This document shows positions 7,069-14,900 of a stretch of DNA of 59,157 nt, in pieces. Location: positions 1-59,157 of the IMG/VR virus record IMGVR_UViG_3300046804_004972. One strand, written 5' to 3'. Made by a program: the position numbers and the translations under genes. Each line of letters opens with the position of its first letter. Within the stretch, counting starts at the first letter, position 1. This DNA comes from a virus. Below the pieces are notes generated by a model. The model saw only the letters and a program-made list of their open reading frames with translations. It ran no database searches and was not told the origin of the DNA.

Positions 7069-8154
7069 TCAATTCTCACCACGCATATGTCTTTCAGACT
7101 CTCTTGATTTTATTAACGCTTGTCCAGTGTTTTGTTTTCCCGGAATGTAAGTATGAGCAGAACCAGATTTTCTTTGATTTTCTTTATTAAATTTTTTTTG
7201 AAGATATTCTGTTCTCTTGGTTTCTTCAACAATACTCTGCTTCCATTCTTCACTCATGTTTGCCATAATAGCTATTGCTGCCTCATTTGTATCCGCATAA
7301 CCTTCGGCAACTAGGTGTTCTAGGATATGCTCAAACATATCCTTACCACCCTTTTTAGGGACTTTACCCCTTTTCTTCAATCTAAACTGAGCTGTAGCTG
7401 TTCTAATTCTTGATTTCCAGAAATCCATATCCTTATCATACTGCTTCTTATCAACTTTTGGGTATTGAGTTTCTTTTGGTTCACCCATTTCACCTCTTCC
7501 CATTCTGCTATCATGGCCCTCTTCAAGTTTCTTTGATGCAACATAACCCTGAAGTTCTATTTCTTCACCAGTAAAACCCTTTTTAAATTGTCCAGCAGCT
7601 TTTTTAACTTTACCTGCAGTTACGGCAGTTGCTGCTTTCATTTTCTGCAGTTCACCCATAGCAGCATTATGTCTTGCAATTCCTCTATCAACAGCACTTA
7701 CAACACGATCAAAAATACCTGGTTTCTTTGGTTGTTTCTTTGCAGCAGTAGCAACTGCAGATTGTCTTTGTAGGGATGCCTTCAATCCAGATGGTTTTGA
7801 TGCGGATGCTTTTTCTTCTGCGGATTTTCTTGCTTCTTTTTGAGCACGAAGTCTAGCAAGAGATTTGCCAGTTGGTTTTCCAGATTTAAACTTTTGTCCT
7901 TTTGCAGTTACAGGTTCAATTCTTGCACCACCTGCTCTTGCTTCTGCTAAAACATACTCTTCAGAAATATCATAAACAAACTCGGCAAATTCTTCTACAC
8001 CAAGTTCTTCAATTAAAATATCAACACCATCTTCGTTCAAACCCATTTCATAGAAATAATGAGCAGCAATTGTAACTTCTTCATTAAGTTCTTGCTGTGG
8101 AGCATAAACTGAAACATATGCTTCCATCAATCCTCGAATTTCCTTACTTTCCAT
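7069..8154 (-). CDS. basic, Ala/Lys-rich late protein of unknown function
   Basis: A 361-aa protein of a cyanophage family without a known role. Residues 1-85 are acidic and helical (with segments such as AAHYFYEMGLNEDGVDILIE). A long Ala/Lys/Arg-rich region follows (about 90-200: K-P-T-G-K-S, S-G-L-K-A-S-L-Q-R-Q, K-K-Q-P-K-K). A C-terminal part with MDFWKSRIRTATAQFRLKK and FEHILEHLVAEGYADTNEAA forms a small helical domain seen in other marine phage proteins. The gene lies alone between two terminators, behind a perfect TATAAATA late promoter, so it is probably made late and may be packaged, for example as a DNA-binding internal head or injected protein. That role is inference. Confidence 0.6.
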   Translation of the reverse strand: MESKEIRGLMEAYVSVYAPQQELNEEVTIAAHYFYEMGLNEDGVDILIEELGVEEFAEFVYDISEEYVLAEARAGGARIEPVTAKGQKFKSGKPTGKSLARLRAQKEARKSAEEKASASKPSGLKASLQRQSAVATAAKKQPKKPGIFDRVVSAVDRGIARHNAAMGELQKMKAATAVTAGKVKKAAGQFKKGFTGEEIELQGYVASKKLEEGHDSRMGRGEMGEPKETQYPKVDKKQYDKDMDFWKSRIRTATAQFRLKKRGKVPKKGGKDMFEHILEHLVAEGYADTNEAAIAIMANMSEEWKQSIVEETKRTEYLQKKFNKENQRKSGSAHTYIPGKQNTGQALIKSRESERHMRGEN

Positions 8155-8174
8155 TTTTATAAAGACTTTTTATA

Positions 8175-8182
8175 TATTTATA
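8175..8182 (-). promoter_or_regulatory. late promoter for the 361-aa gene
   Basis: Minus-strand TATAAATA, the T4 late consensus, just downstream of a terminator T-run and 20 bases upstream of the ATG at 8154. Confidence 0.65.
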
Positions 8183-8324
8183 AAAAAGAAGCATCTCTAT
8201 TTTTGAGATGCTTCTTGAGTGCTTGTCTTCGTGCTTTTGCTTGTCTAATTGCTTGAGGTTTCTTCTTCCCCTTGTCGTTCCTCCGAAATGGAGTACGACC
8301 ACTCTCCCAGATTTTGTGTCTCAT
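8178..8324 (-). CDS. small very basic protein (48 aa), tentative
   Basis: ATG at 8324 opens a 48-codon frame beginning MRHKIWESGRTPFRRNDKGK and ending in a run of K/R/A/Q (PQAIRQAKARRQALKKHLKN). It is strongly basic with no acidic patch, as in small nucleic-acid-binding phage proteins. It overlaps the 51-aa gene in another frame, and its last codons lie within the terminator hairpin. No clear Shine-Dalgarno is present (CAGAG at moderate distance). The protein-like composition at the C-terminus is the main support; it could still be a chance frame. Confidence 0.4.
   Translation of the reverse strand: MRHKIWESGRTPFRRNDKGKKKPQAIRQAKARRQALKKHLKNRDASFL
8182..8216 (-). terminator. intrinsic terminator after gp46 and small genes
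   Basis: Minus-strand 12-base-pair stem AAGAAGCATCTC / GAGATGCTTCTT (8186-8197 with 8205-8216), 7-base loop, with the T-run overlapping the distal stem. It ends the uvsY-to-gp46 transcription unit. Confidence 0.85.
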
Positions 8325-8400
8325 CGTACTCTGTTAGTGAATCAAACCAGTCACTCATCCTATCAACTAAACGATCTAACCAGTCTTTGTCTTGTGCCAC
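8245..8400 (-). CDS. small acidic protein (51 aa) directly after gp46
   Basis: A GTG at 8400 immediately follows the gp46 stop (TAAGTG), with AGGATGG upstream as a possible Shine-Dalgarno. The product reads (M)AQDKDWLDRLVDRMSDWF and continues acidic and Ser/Glu-rich to the stop. An in-frame ATG (M-S-D-W-F) offers a shorter start. It is Trp/Asp/Glu-rich with no recognised domain. Its tight spacing behind gp46 argues that it is translated; function unknown. Confidence 0.5.
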   Translation of the reverse strand: MAQDKDWLDRLVDRMSDWFDSLTEYDETQNLGEWSYSISEERQGEEETSSN

Positions 8401-10113
8401 TTAAGAAACCATCCTACTAAATCCTTTTACTTTTTCAAATTTGATTACGTTTTCAAATCTATCATCAAGTCCAGTTTTATGAGAAATTACAAATACGTTT
8501 GCATCCTTAATTACATATTTAATAATTTTTAAAAATTCTTCTGTTCCAAATCCATCAAGTGAAGAATCAAATACTTCGTCCATAATTAATAGATTAGTAT
8601 TCACGGAATTTTTCATCCTCGCAACTTCACGCCAAGTGAAGAGAAGTGCAAGGTCAATTCTCATTTTTTCACCTTCACTAAAAGATGCATAAGAAAAATC
8701 TTCATGAATTGGAGACTGGACGGTTTCGTTAAATTCCTCATCAAGAGTGAAGTTAATATAGAAATCCATCATCTGTAGATAACGGTTAACTTGCTGATTT
8801 ATCAGTGGCAGATACTTCTTAATGATTTTGGTCTTTACTCCACCGTCTTTAAGTAAACTATACGTAAAATCGTAATAATTAATAGAGTCCTTTTTTTCTG
8901 CTAGTTCGTCGTATGCAATTTGGAGATTGTTTTTAAATTCCTCTAACTTCTGATGTTCAGTATTTCGGTTTTTAAGTTGTTCGGTAATAGTTTGAATTTC
9001 ATTTTCAAGATCTCTGATTTGTCTCTGGTTGAGGGAAATCCGAGTATTGTTTTGAGAAATTTCATTCGTTAGTTTTGTAATCTCCTTAGATAGGATGGTA
9101 AATTGACGCTCTCGCAGTTCTTCTTCTTTAATTGCCTCCTCTAGTTCTTTATAACCAGATTGCAACTCCTTTGCTTTATCTTGAGCGTCGTTAATCCTAT
9201 TTATCCTGAAGGTCTCATCAATCTCTTGTGTGCAGGTAGGACAAACCGTATTCTCAGTGAAAAACTTATGCTCCTTAGTAATTGTCGATACCTTCTGAGA
9301 AATCTTTCCTTTTAGATTACCCAACTTGCGAAGTTTTTCTGCAGCACCTGTTACAAGTTCTTGTCTCTCAGTGTGTTTAAAAATATCCTCTTCAATGAGG
9401 AGGTTTTCTCCCATATATCGTTCAACTTCTTGCATTAAATCGGAAATTTTCCGATTATTATTGTTTATGTTATCTTTCCCACGATTTTCCAACTCCTCAA
9501 TAAAGTTGTTTTGCATTTTAACTTTATCAAGAAGTGATTCTTTCTTAAGTTCTAAAGTTTTGATTTCTTCTTTGAGGGAACGAATTTTTTCCTTGATCAC
9601 GACATTCATAGAAGAAAAGATCTTAATATCAAGAAGATCCTCAATCACTTCTCTACGATGTGCTGCAGAAAGTTGCATAAAGGGAACAAAAGTACTTGAT
9701 CCCAGAATTACAATCTGAGTAAAGGACTTATAGTTCATTTTAAGAACACTTTGTTCCAACCATTTTTGCTGATCAAGAGCAGCAGAAGATTGATCAAGAA
9801 TTTTACCATCTCTTTCAATTTCAAATACTGCTGGCTTGATTCCACGAACCACTTTCCATTCCGTTTTTCCGATGGAAAATTCTACTTCAACTTTACAATC
9901 TTTTTCGTTTACAGTATTGGCTAATTGAGGTTTATTAATCTTACGAAATGGTTTACCAAACAAAGAAAAGCACAGAGCATCAAGAACTGTGGACTTACCC
10001 GCACCATTTGTACCGATGATTAAATTTGTAGAGTGCTGAGTAAGATCAAGTTCGGTGAAACTATTTCCAGTGCTTAAGAAATTTTTCCATCGGATTTTTT
10101 TAAATAAAATCAT
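8401..10113 (-). CDS. 46: gp46-like recombination endonuclease ATPase subunit (SbcC/Rad50 type)
   Basis: A 570-aa SMC-like ATPase that pairs with gp47 to resect double-strand ends for recombination-dependent replication. Walker A is GTNGAGKST (about 34-42). Long coiled-coil arms flank a zinc hook C-P-T-C near residue 290. The ABC signature SFSEGEKMR is near 472-480 and Walker B LLIMDEVFD near 505-513. Length matches T4 gp46 (560 aa). Its start overlaps the end of the DUF3110-like gene by 14 bases, which suggests coupled translation. Confidence 0.95.
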   Translation of the reverse strand: MILFKKIRWKNFLSTGNSFTELDLTQHSTNLIIGTNGAGKSTVLDALCFSLFGKPFRKINKPQLANTVNEKDCKVEVEFSIGKTEWKVVRGIKPAVFEIERDGKILDQSSAALDQQKWLEQSVLKMNYKSFTQIVILGSSTFVPFMQLSAAHRREVIEDLLDIKIFSSMNVVIKEKIRSLKEEIKTLELKKESLLDKVKMQNNFIEELENRGKDNINNNNRKISDLMQEVERYMGENLLIEEDIFKHTERQELVTGAAEKLRKLGNLKGKISQKVSTITKEHKFFTENTVCPTCTQEIDETFRINRINDAQDKAKELQSGYKELEEAIKEEELRERQFTILSKEITKLTNEISQNNTRISLNQRQIRDLENEIQTITEQLKNRNTEHQKLEEFKNNLQIAYDELAEKKDSINYYDFTYSLLKDGGVKTKIIKKYLPLINQQVNRYLQMMDFYINFTLDEEFNETVQSPIHEDFSYASFSEGEKMRIDLALLFTWREVARMKNSVNTNLLIMDEVFDSSLDGFGTEEFLKIIKYVIKDANVFVISHKTGLDDRFENVIKFEKVKGFSRMVS

Positions 10114-10372
10114 GATAAGTATTTGGCGGGATTACAATATCATCAGAAGTAATAACAGTATAGTCGTATCCGTGCATTTCGCAAGTTTTTATCATAACTT
10201 CATCTTCAATTTCAAGAACATGCATCTCAGGATAACCATCTTCCTCAAGCATCATTGCAAAACGAATAGCATCATCCTCTTCTTCAAAAAGATAAAGAAT
10301 TTGTTCTCCATCTTCATTTTGAACTGAATATGCTCCTTCTGTTTCTCTTCCGTTGATGGTTAAAATAAACAT
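10100..10372 (-). CDS. DUF3110-like small acidic protein
   Basis: A 90-aa protein wedged between gp47 and gp46. The core (EGAYSVQNEDG, then YLFEEEDDAIRFAMMLEEDG) resembles DUF3110, a small family of cyanobacterial proteins with the pattern F-E-x-E-D-D-A-x-R-Y-x-x-L-L-E. The match is by eye. It supports a cyanobacterial host. The role is unknown; overlap with gp46 by 14 bases and a 1-base gap from gp47 mean it is expressed with the nuclease pair and could modulate it. Confidence 0.65.
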   Translation of the reverse strand: MFILTINGRETEGAYSVQNEDGEQILYLFEEEDDAIRFAMMLEEDGYPEMHVLEIEDEVMIKTCEMHGYDYTVITSDDIVIPPNTYHDFI

Positions 10373-10373
10373 T

Positions 10374-11408
10374 TTAGACTAGTTCACATGCCTCTTGATA
10401 AACTTCTTGAAGTAATTTTTGAATAATTGATTTATCAATATTTACTTCAGATTCCTCTACGTATCTATTTAAGATAGAAAGTGTATCTTCAGATTCAAAT
10501 GCTTCAAAATTTTCAGATTCTTGAATTTCAAAGTTTTCTACAACTTTGAGTTCGGCAATATTTGAAGAATAAAGTTTATCAATAAACTTTTCAAACTTTT
10601 TTGTGTCTGACTTTTTGCGAACGACAACTTTTACGATTTTGTTTTCATATTCCCTTGTATCAAAAGTTTGATAGTTAGTGTCCTCATAGTAAATGTTATA
10701 AAACATTTTATAAGGATTGTTTATTGGTTCATGCTCTAGAGTTTCAGTATCAAAAATAGTAAATCCACGAGTATCACCTACATCCGTCCAGTAAATCTCA
10801 TAAGGATTTCCCGTATAGAATACAGTTCCATTATTAGAACGAGTGTGGTAATGACCAGAAAATACCTTTTTGAAGTTTTTAAAAATATCTGCTTCCAATC
10901 CATGATCCATAACCAAAGAACGATTCACCCGAAATCCCTGAAGTTCTAAATGACCCATAGCAACTTTTGCATTGGTCTTTTGAATCATCTTCAAAGATTG
11001 TTGTTCATTATCCATACAAATCCAAGGAAGAAGTAGAATATCAAGATTTCCTACTTTAATTTCTGTTGGACTTGAATATGTTTTTACATTTGGATAATCT
11101 TTAAGAAGAAGTTGTGGAGAATTGGTATTATTTGTATTCTTATAGTAAGAATCATGATTACCAACAATCATATGAACGTCATATTTGGAGAGAGGATCAA
11201 ATACAACTCTTTTTGCCCACTCTAAACTTTGATAGTCAATTGATTTACGACTATCAAAAGCATCTCCCATGTGAATAACTGTTGTGATCCCGTACTGTTC
11301 CAGCGTCGGGAAGAACACATTCTTATAGAAGAGTTCAAAATAATCATGAAATAGTTTTGAACCTTTACGAGCACCATAGTGAGTGTCGTTAATCAAAGCA
11401 ATACGCAT
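10374..11408 (-). CDS. 47: gp47-like recombination endonuclease subunit (SbcD/Mre11 type)
   Basis: A 344-aa calcineurin-like phosphoesterase, the nuclease partner of gp46. Metal-binding motifs are in order: N-D-T-H (7-10), H-M-G-D (46-49), G-N-H-D (83-86), G-H-L-E (about 150) and S-G-H-Y-H-T (about 187). Length matches T4 gp47 (339 aa). The ATG overlaps the gp55 stop by one base. The C-terminal third is acidic and may contact gp46. Confidence 0.95.
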   Translation of the reverse strand: MRIALINDTHYGARKGSKLFHDYFELFYKNVFFPTLEQYGITTVIHMGDAFDSRKSIDYQSLEWAKRVVFDPLSKYDVHMIVGNHDSYYKNTNNTNSPQLLLKDYPNVKTYSSPTEIKVGNLDILLLPWICMDNEQQSLKMIQKTNAKVAMGHLELQGFRVNRSLVMDHGLEADIFKNFKKVFSGHYHTRSNNGTVFYTGNPYEIYWTDVGDTRGFTIFDTETLEHEPINNPYKMFYNIYYEDTNYQTFDTREYENKIVKVVVRKKSDTKKFEKFIDKLYSSNIAELKVVENFEIQESENFEAFESEDTLSILNRYVEESEVNIDKSIIQKLLQEVYQEACELV

Positions 11409-11902
11409 CAGTAACGAAGTTTAGAATGGATATTATCCTTAATACTATTGTAATCTGAATAGTTGGATCCGTCAAGGGAATTGTCCTCAAATACTTCAGA
11501 GTATCCAGATTTTTCAAGAATTTTATTTTTGATTTCCATCTGACGTTTTTCTCTTTGAATACGTCTTAGAAATGCATAGTGAATGATTTGAGTAAAATAT
11601 GCAAAAGGATTCTGAGACTTCTCGGGATTGAAATTGTGAATGTACTGTACACAATTTTCAATGCCATCGGAAATCATGTCTTCTTTAAACATGTAATTCA
11701 CAAAGTTAGGTTTAAAAGAGAGATGATTTGCGATCTTCAAAAAACACTCTCCAATATATCGTGGAATAGGAGGTTTTGGTTTTCCTTGAATCTCTGCAAT
11801 TTCTTTATCTTCACGATACCTAATTAGAGCAGCAAGAAACTCTTTATTATTGACGTAATGCTCTGACCTTTTTCTCTTGGTCATGACTGCCGTGGTTATC
11901 AT
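11408..11902 (-). CDS. 55: gp55-like late sigma factor
   Basis: A 164-aa homologue of T4 gp55 (185 aa), the sigma-family protein that directs host RNA polymerase to TATAAATA late promoters with the gp45 clamp. Sigma-region-2-like residues are seen in MISDGIENCVQYIHNFNPEK and NPFAYFTQIIHYAFLRRIQ, which resembles region 2.2-2.4 and the gp55 core. The N-terminus is basic (MTKRKRSEHY after a possible internal ATG). Candidate sigma70 promoter boxes lie directly upstream (11928-11956), so host polymerase could make it before late transcription starts. The dozen late promoter candidates in this window are its expected targets. Confidence 0.92.
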   Translation of the reverse strand: MITTAVMTKRKRSEHYVNNKEFLAALIRYREDKEIAEIQGKPKPPIPRYIGECFLKIANHLSFKPNFVNYMFKEDMISDGIENCVQYIHNFNPEKSQNPFAYFTQIIHYAFLRRIQREKRQMEIKNKILEKSGYSEVFEDNSLDGSNYSDYNSIKDNIHSKLRY

Positions 11903-11927
11903 AAGTTTTTATCATTATTATGTATCA

Positions 11928-11956
11928 ATAATACCATCAAATCAAATAGTTGACAA
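11928..11956 (-). promoter_or_regulatory. sigma70-type promoter for gp55
   Basis: Minus-strand TTGTCA (11956-11951), 17-base spacer, TATTAT (11933-11928): 10 of 12 consensus positions, about 25 bases upstream of the gp55 ATG. Its -35 box overlaps the -35 box of a promoter pointing the other way. Confidence 0.6.
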
Positions 11957-11978
11957 CCCCCTTAAATCCAGATATAAT
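11950..11978 (+). promoter_or_regulatory. perfect consensus sigma70 promoter on the gene-free strand
   Basis: Plus-strand TTGACA (11950-11955), 17-base spacer, TATAAT (11973-11978), all 12 consensus positions. Predicted start is about 11985. No plus-strand gene lies downstream; RNA from it would be antisense to the 131-aa gene and uvsW. Confidence 0.6.
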
Positions 11979-12011
11979 TACCTTTGTCGAGGTTAAAGAT
12001 TAATTATATAC

Positions 12012-12407
12012 TTAATTACCTTTAAAGATCTTCTCTAAAATCTCTTTAGCATCATTAACGTTAGATATATATCCCATTCTACGACTTATCTTTGATTGAT
12101 TATTTTTTTCTTTATTTGATTGTCTTAAATAAGTTTGATACATTGATATCATCTCAACATCAAATGACTCGGATAAAGTCATGACATCTTCTAAGTTTAA
12201 AATAAACATATCTTCAGTGGTAGTTTTTAACCATGGTTCCATTTTATATCCGTATATTCCATTTCTACTTTTTATTTCCGAAATAGTGATGGGATTAGAA
12301 ACAATCAAAAAAGTTCTATCTTCTTCTTCCGATGCTGCTATTTTAGCAAATATTTCTTCACCTGATTTTAATTTAAGTGTTGCGTAAAAATCTTCTTCAA
12401 TTCCCAT
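12012..12407 (-). CDS. conserved hypothetical after uvsW
   Basis: A 131-aa protein found in this position in cyanophages, function unknown. The N-terminal half is strand-rich (FYATLKLKSGEEIFAKIAAS, then FLIVSNPITI), resembling a small barrel such as an Sm-like fold; that is inference. The C-terminal third is polar and helical. Its start overlaps the end of uvsW by 11 bases, so it is translated from the same mRNA. After its stop comes the 109-base gap holding the two back-to-back promoters. Confidence 0.6.
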   Translation of the reverse strand: MGIEEDFYATLKLKSGEEIFAKIAASEEEDRTFLIVSNPITISEIKSRNGIYGYKMEPWLKTTTEDMFILNLEDVMTLSESFDVEMISMYQTYLRQSNKEKNNQSKISRRMGYISNVNDAKEILEKIFKGN

Positions 12408-13869
12408 TTTTCTTAAGTTGAATTGTGATTATCTCGTAATTAAAATTCTCTTCATTATAAATTTTAATTCTTTCAATTAAATGATTTAAAGTATAATTTT
12501 TTCTTGAGTTGTAAGTACAGTCATCAGCAATATCATAAAGAACTGCTTTGGTTTTATTTTTTCCTTTTCTTAATACTCGTCCAATTGATTGTAAATTCCT
12601 AATTCTTGATTTACTTGGTGATGCAAATATTACATTATGCAAATTTTTGATGTTAATTCCTGTAGAAAATGTTCCATAAGAAGCAACAATTATTGCATTA
12701 TTTTCTCTTTCAGTAATTTCTCTGACCAATTCTCTTTCTTCAGTATCAACTCCACCATGTACAAAAAATACTTTACGGTTTTGTTGCTTTGTATTATTTA
12801 TCTTTTCATAGAGTATTGCTCCATGTGCTTCTACTCTACTAAAAAGAACTAGAGTGTTACCTTTTAGATCTAAAGCAAGATTGGTAATAAATTTATTTCT
12901 TTGTTCATGAGAAATTAAATATTGAATTTCATCTTCATAAGTTTCAAATTTTTGAGGGGAATGTTTTAATACAATACATCTAATATCCAATTGAGATAAA
13001 TGTCCCTGTCTCATTAACTCGTCGGTTCTAGTAACTTTATATGACGGTCCAAACAAACCTTCTAAAACCCACTTATGCGTTTGAGTTCCGTCAAGAGTTC
13101 CTGTAAATCCAAATCTATATTTTGTATGATGAAGTTTTGTCATAATATCTACAAGTGATTTGCTCTTGAATAAATGTGCTTCATCACCTATAATGCAATC
13201 ATATCCTTCAAAAAATGAACGTTCTAACTTGTATACAGATTGCCAAGTAGTAATTGTGACTGGATGTTCATTTGTTTTTTCTCTACCCGAATAAATGCGG
13301 TGACAATATGACTCAGCATCCCAACCATAATCCTGGAAATCCTTGTATATCTGCTCTACAAGAGATGTCGTTGGAACAACTAAAAGAATTTTTTGCCCTT
13401 TATCCACATAATACCGCACGAGGGCGTAAATCATCAGACTTTTTCCTGACGCAGTGGGACTTATCAATAACTTTCGATTATGTCGTAGGGCATCATATAC
13501 TCCCTCTATTTGATAATCTCTTGGAGAATGAGCACAAATAGATTGCATATAATCTTTAACACCTTCGTATGAGATGTTCTCATTCACCTCAAATGGTTGA
13601 CCATAAAATTTATTTTCTTTAAACTCATATTTGTAATTGTGATTGCTTAGTTTATCAATTACTTTAGGAAGCAATCCTGCATAGATTTCTCCAGTATGAG
13701 TGCTGAGTAAACGAATCTTTCCGTCCCAGTGCCTACTTCTATACTGAGACATAAATTTTGCAGATTCTACTTCAAATGTGAAATATGGTTGAAGTTCGTA
13801 GAGAATGTGTGGTTCACAATGAAGTTTTAAAAATACTTCGTTTTTCTTTTCAATAATTACGTCACTCAT
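12397..13869 (-). CDS. uvsW: UvsW-like DNA/RNA helicase
   Basis: A 490-aa superfamily 2 helicase (T4 UvsW 503 aa) that unwinds R-loops and branched recombination intermediates and shifts replication from origin-dependent to recombination-dependent mode. Motif I is SPTASGKSL (about 135-143), motif II D-E-A-H (about 229-232), motif III GFTGTLDG (about 254) and motif VI QSIGRVLRKG (about 424-433). The N-terminal domain (residues 1-90) includes KFMSQYRSRHWDGKIRLL, typical of UvsW. The start codon lies in one arm of a 10-base-pair inverted repeat whose other arm overlaps a late promoter, which suggests late-only translation. Confidence 0.93.
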   Translation of the reverse strand: MSDVIIEKKNEVFLKLHCEPHILYELQPYFTFEVESAKFMSQYRSRHWDGKIRLLSTHTGEIYAGLLPKVIDKLSNHNYKYEFKENKFYGQPFEVNENISYEGVKDYMQSICAHSPRDYQIEGVYDALRHNRKLLISPTASGKSLMIYALVRYYVDKGQKILLVVPTTSLVEQIYKDFQDYGWDAESYCHRIYSGREKTNEHPVTITTWQSVYKLERSFFEGYDCIIGDEAHLFKSKSLVDIMTKLHHTKYRFGFTGTLDGTQTHKWVLEGLFGPSYKVTRTDELMRQGHLSQLDIRCIVLKHSPQKFETYEDEIQYLISHEQRNKFITNLALDLKGNTLVLFSRVEAHGAILYEKINNTKQQNRKVFFVHGGVDTEERELVREITERENNAIIVASYGTFSTGINIKNLHNVIFASPSKSRIRNLQSIGRVLRKGKNKTKAVLYDIADDCTYNSRKNYTLNHLIERIKIYNEENFNYEIITIQLKKNGN

Positions 13870-13890
13870 AGCATTTGTATTGCTATGAGT
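13864..13890 (-). promoter_or_regulatory. inverted repeat enclosing the uvsW start codon
   Basis: ACTCATAGCA / TGCTATGAGT, a perfect 10-base-pair stem with a 7-base loop. On the minus strand the 3' arm contains the uvsW ATG (13869-13867). The 5' arm begins at the end of the late promoter core, so RNA started there (about 13884) would lack most of that arm. Confidence 0.6.
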
Positions 13891-13899
13891 ATTTATTTA
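13890..13899 (-). promoter_or_regulatory. late promoter for uvsW
   Basis: Minus-strand TAAATAAATA, close to the T4 late core TATAAATA, 21 bases upstream of the uvsW ATG and overlapping the end of uvsY. Confidence 0.5.
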
Positions 13900-14334
13900 C
13901 CCTAATCCAGATTGAAAACGAATAAATTCAATTGCATTTTTAATCTGATAAGTTCTATTTTGAATCATCTTTAGAATACTTTCAATATAATTTAAAAGAG
14001 TGTCATAATATTCAAGTTTTAATGCAACTTGCGATAACTTCTCATCAGAATCCAAATATCCTTGTAGAGTTTCTTTATCACGGATTTTCTTTGGAAATGG
14101 ATTTTCTAAATAAACGTCTGGATCTGCTTTACCTGTAAAATATTCGTATCTTTCATGTCTGATCTTTTTTCTTTGTTGCTCTGCTTTCTTTTTTAAAAGA
14201 TTGATAGTATTATAAAGATCATAATATTTTGCATGAAGCATTGGAATATTTAAAGATTCTGTGTGAAGATTATCCATGTCCATTTTGGAATCTTGCTCCC
14301 ACATTTTTTGGATTGTATCCAAATCAATACTCAT
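13897..14334 (-). CDS. uvsY: UvsY-like recombination mediator
   Basis: A 145-aa homologue of T4 UvsY (137 aa), which loads the UvsX recombinase onto single-stranded DNA coated with gp32. The middle is highly basic and helical (KKKAEQQRKKIRHERYEYF, about 47-65), as in the UvsY DNA-binding region. The C-terminal helix includes LNYIESILKMIQNRTYQIKN. It overlaps the preceding tail gene by 4 bases and precedes uvsW, the standard cyanophage order. Confidence 0.9.
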   Translation of the reverse strand: MSIDLDTIQKMWEQDSKMDMDNLHTESLNIPMLHAKYYDLYNTINLLKKKAEQQRKKIRHERYEYFTGKADPDVYLENPFPKKIRDKETLQGYLDSDEKLSQVALKLEYYDTLLNYIESILKMIQNRTYQIKNAIEFIRFQSGLG

Positions 14335-14879
14335 AATGGTTTTCCAGTTAAATCAACTATATCGTAAATAGTATACTTGAAACTTACGTCTGCTGTAAAG
14401 TAATTAATATCGGTATCTGTTGCATCAAATGTTAACGTAGAGAGAGTATAAGGAAATAAATCTCTAAAAACAACTTGAAAATTTGGTATTTGACTACTTG
14501 TTAAAACTTGTAATGTTCCGTCAGAATAAATATTTTCCTTATCGTTTGCATAATTACCTTGAATGAATCCTCTTCTTTCAAGATCACTATATTGTGTTAG
14601 TACTTCTGGGAATCCTAATCCACGAATCCAATTTTGAATGCACATATAATTTTCAAGATTTTCATCAACCAAAAATCTTATAGTCAAATCTCCAAATTCA
14701 ATGATTTCACCAGGATTTGGTAATGGTTTTAAATAAGATGGTTGCAAAGCAACACCTAGGTTTAAATCAGGAATATTTGCTTGATTGCAAAAGAATGCAA
14801 CTTTAGGTTCTCTTGAGAGAGTAAACTTAAATCCTGTTGGGGATAAAAAGTTTCTATTATCTATCTGTCCTCTAGTCAT
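14331..14879 (-). CDS. 3: tail completion / tube-fold protein at the gp3 position
   Basis: A 182-aa protein located between gp23 and uvsY, where cyanophages carry the gene annotated gp3 (tail tube terminator and sheath stabiliser). The sequence has a tube-like pattern: N-R-N-F-L-S-P near the start, then PKVAFFCNQANIPDLNLGV, a G-D-L-T-I-R-F strand and W-I-R-G-L-G-F-P. These resemble the gp19 tube-fold family. It could be a tube-fold relative (gp48/gp54-like) rather than a strict gp3 homologue. A TCTAAATA element at 14899-14892 may start its transcription, right after the gp23 terminator. Confidence 0.7.
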   Translation of the reverse strand: MTRGQIDNRNFLSPTGFKFTLSREPKVAFFCNQANIPDLNLGVALQPSYLKPLPNPGEIIEFGDLTIRFLVDENLENYMCIQNWIRGLGFPEVLTQYSDLERRGFIQGNYANDKENIYSDGTLQVLTSSQIPNFQVVFRDLFPYTLSTLTFDATDTDINYFTADVSFKYTIYDIVDLTGKPL

Positions 14880-14891
14880 CTTTTTTTTAAA

Positions 14892-14899
14892 TATTTAGA
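14892..14899 (-). promoter_or_regulatory. possible late promoter for the gp3-position gene
   Basis: Minus-strand TCTAAATA directly after the gp23 terminator T-run, 13 bases upstream of the ATG at 14879. The resulting leader would be very short. Confidence 0.35.
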
Positions 14900-14900
14900 T

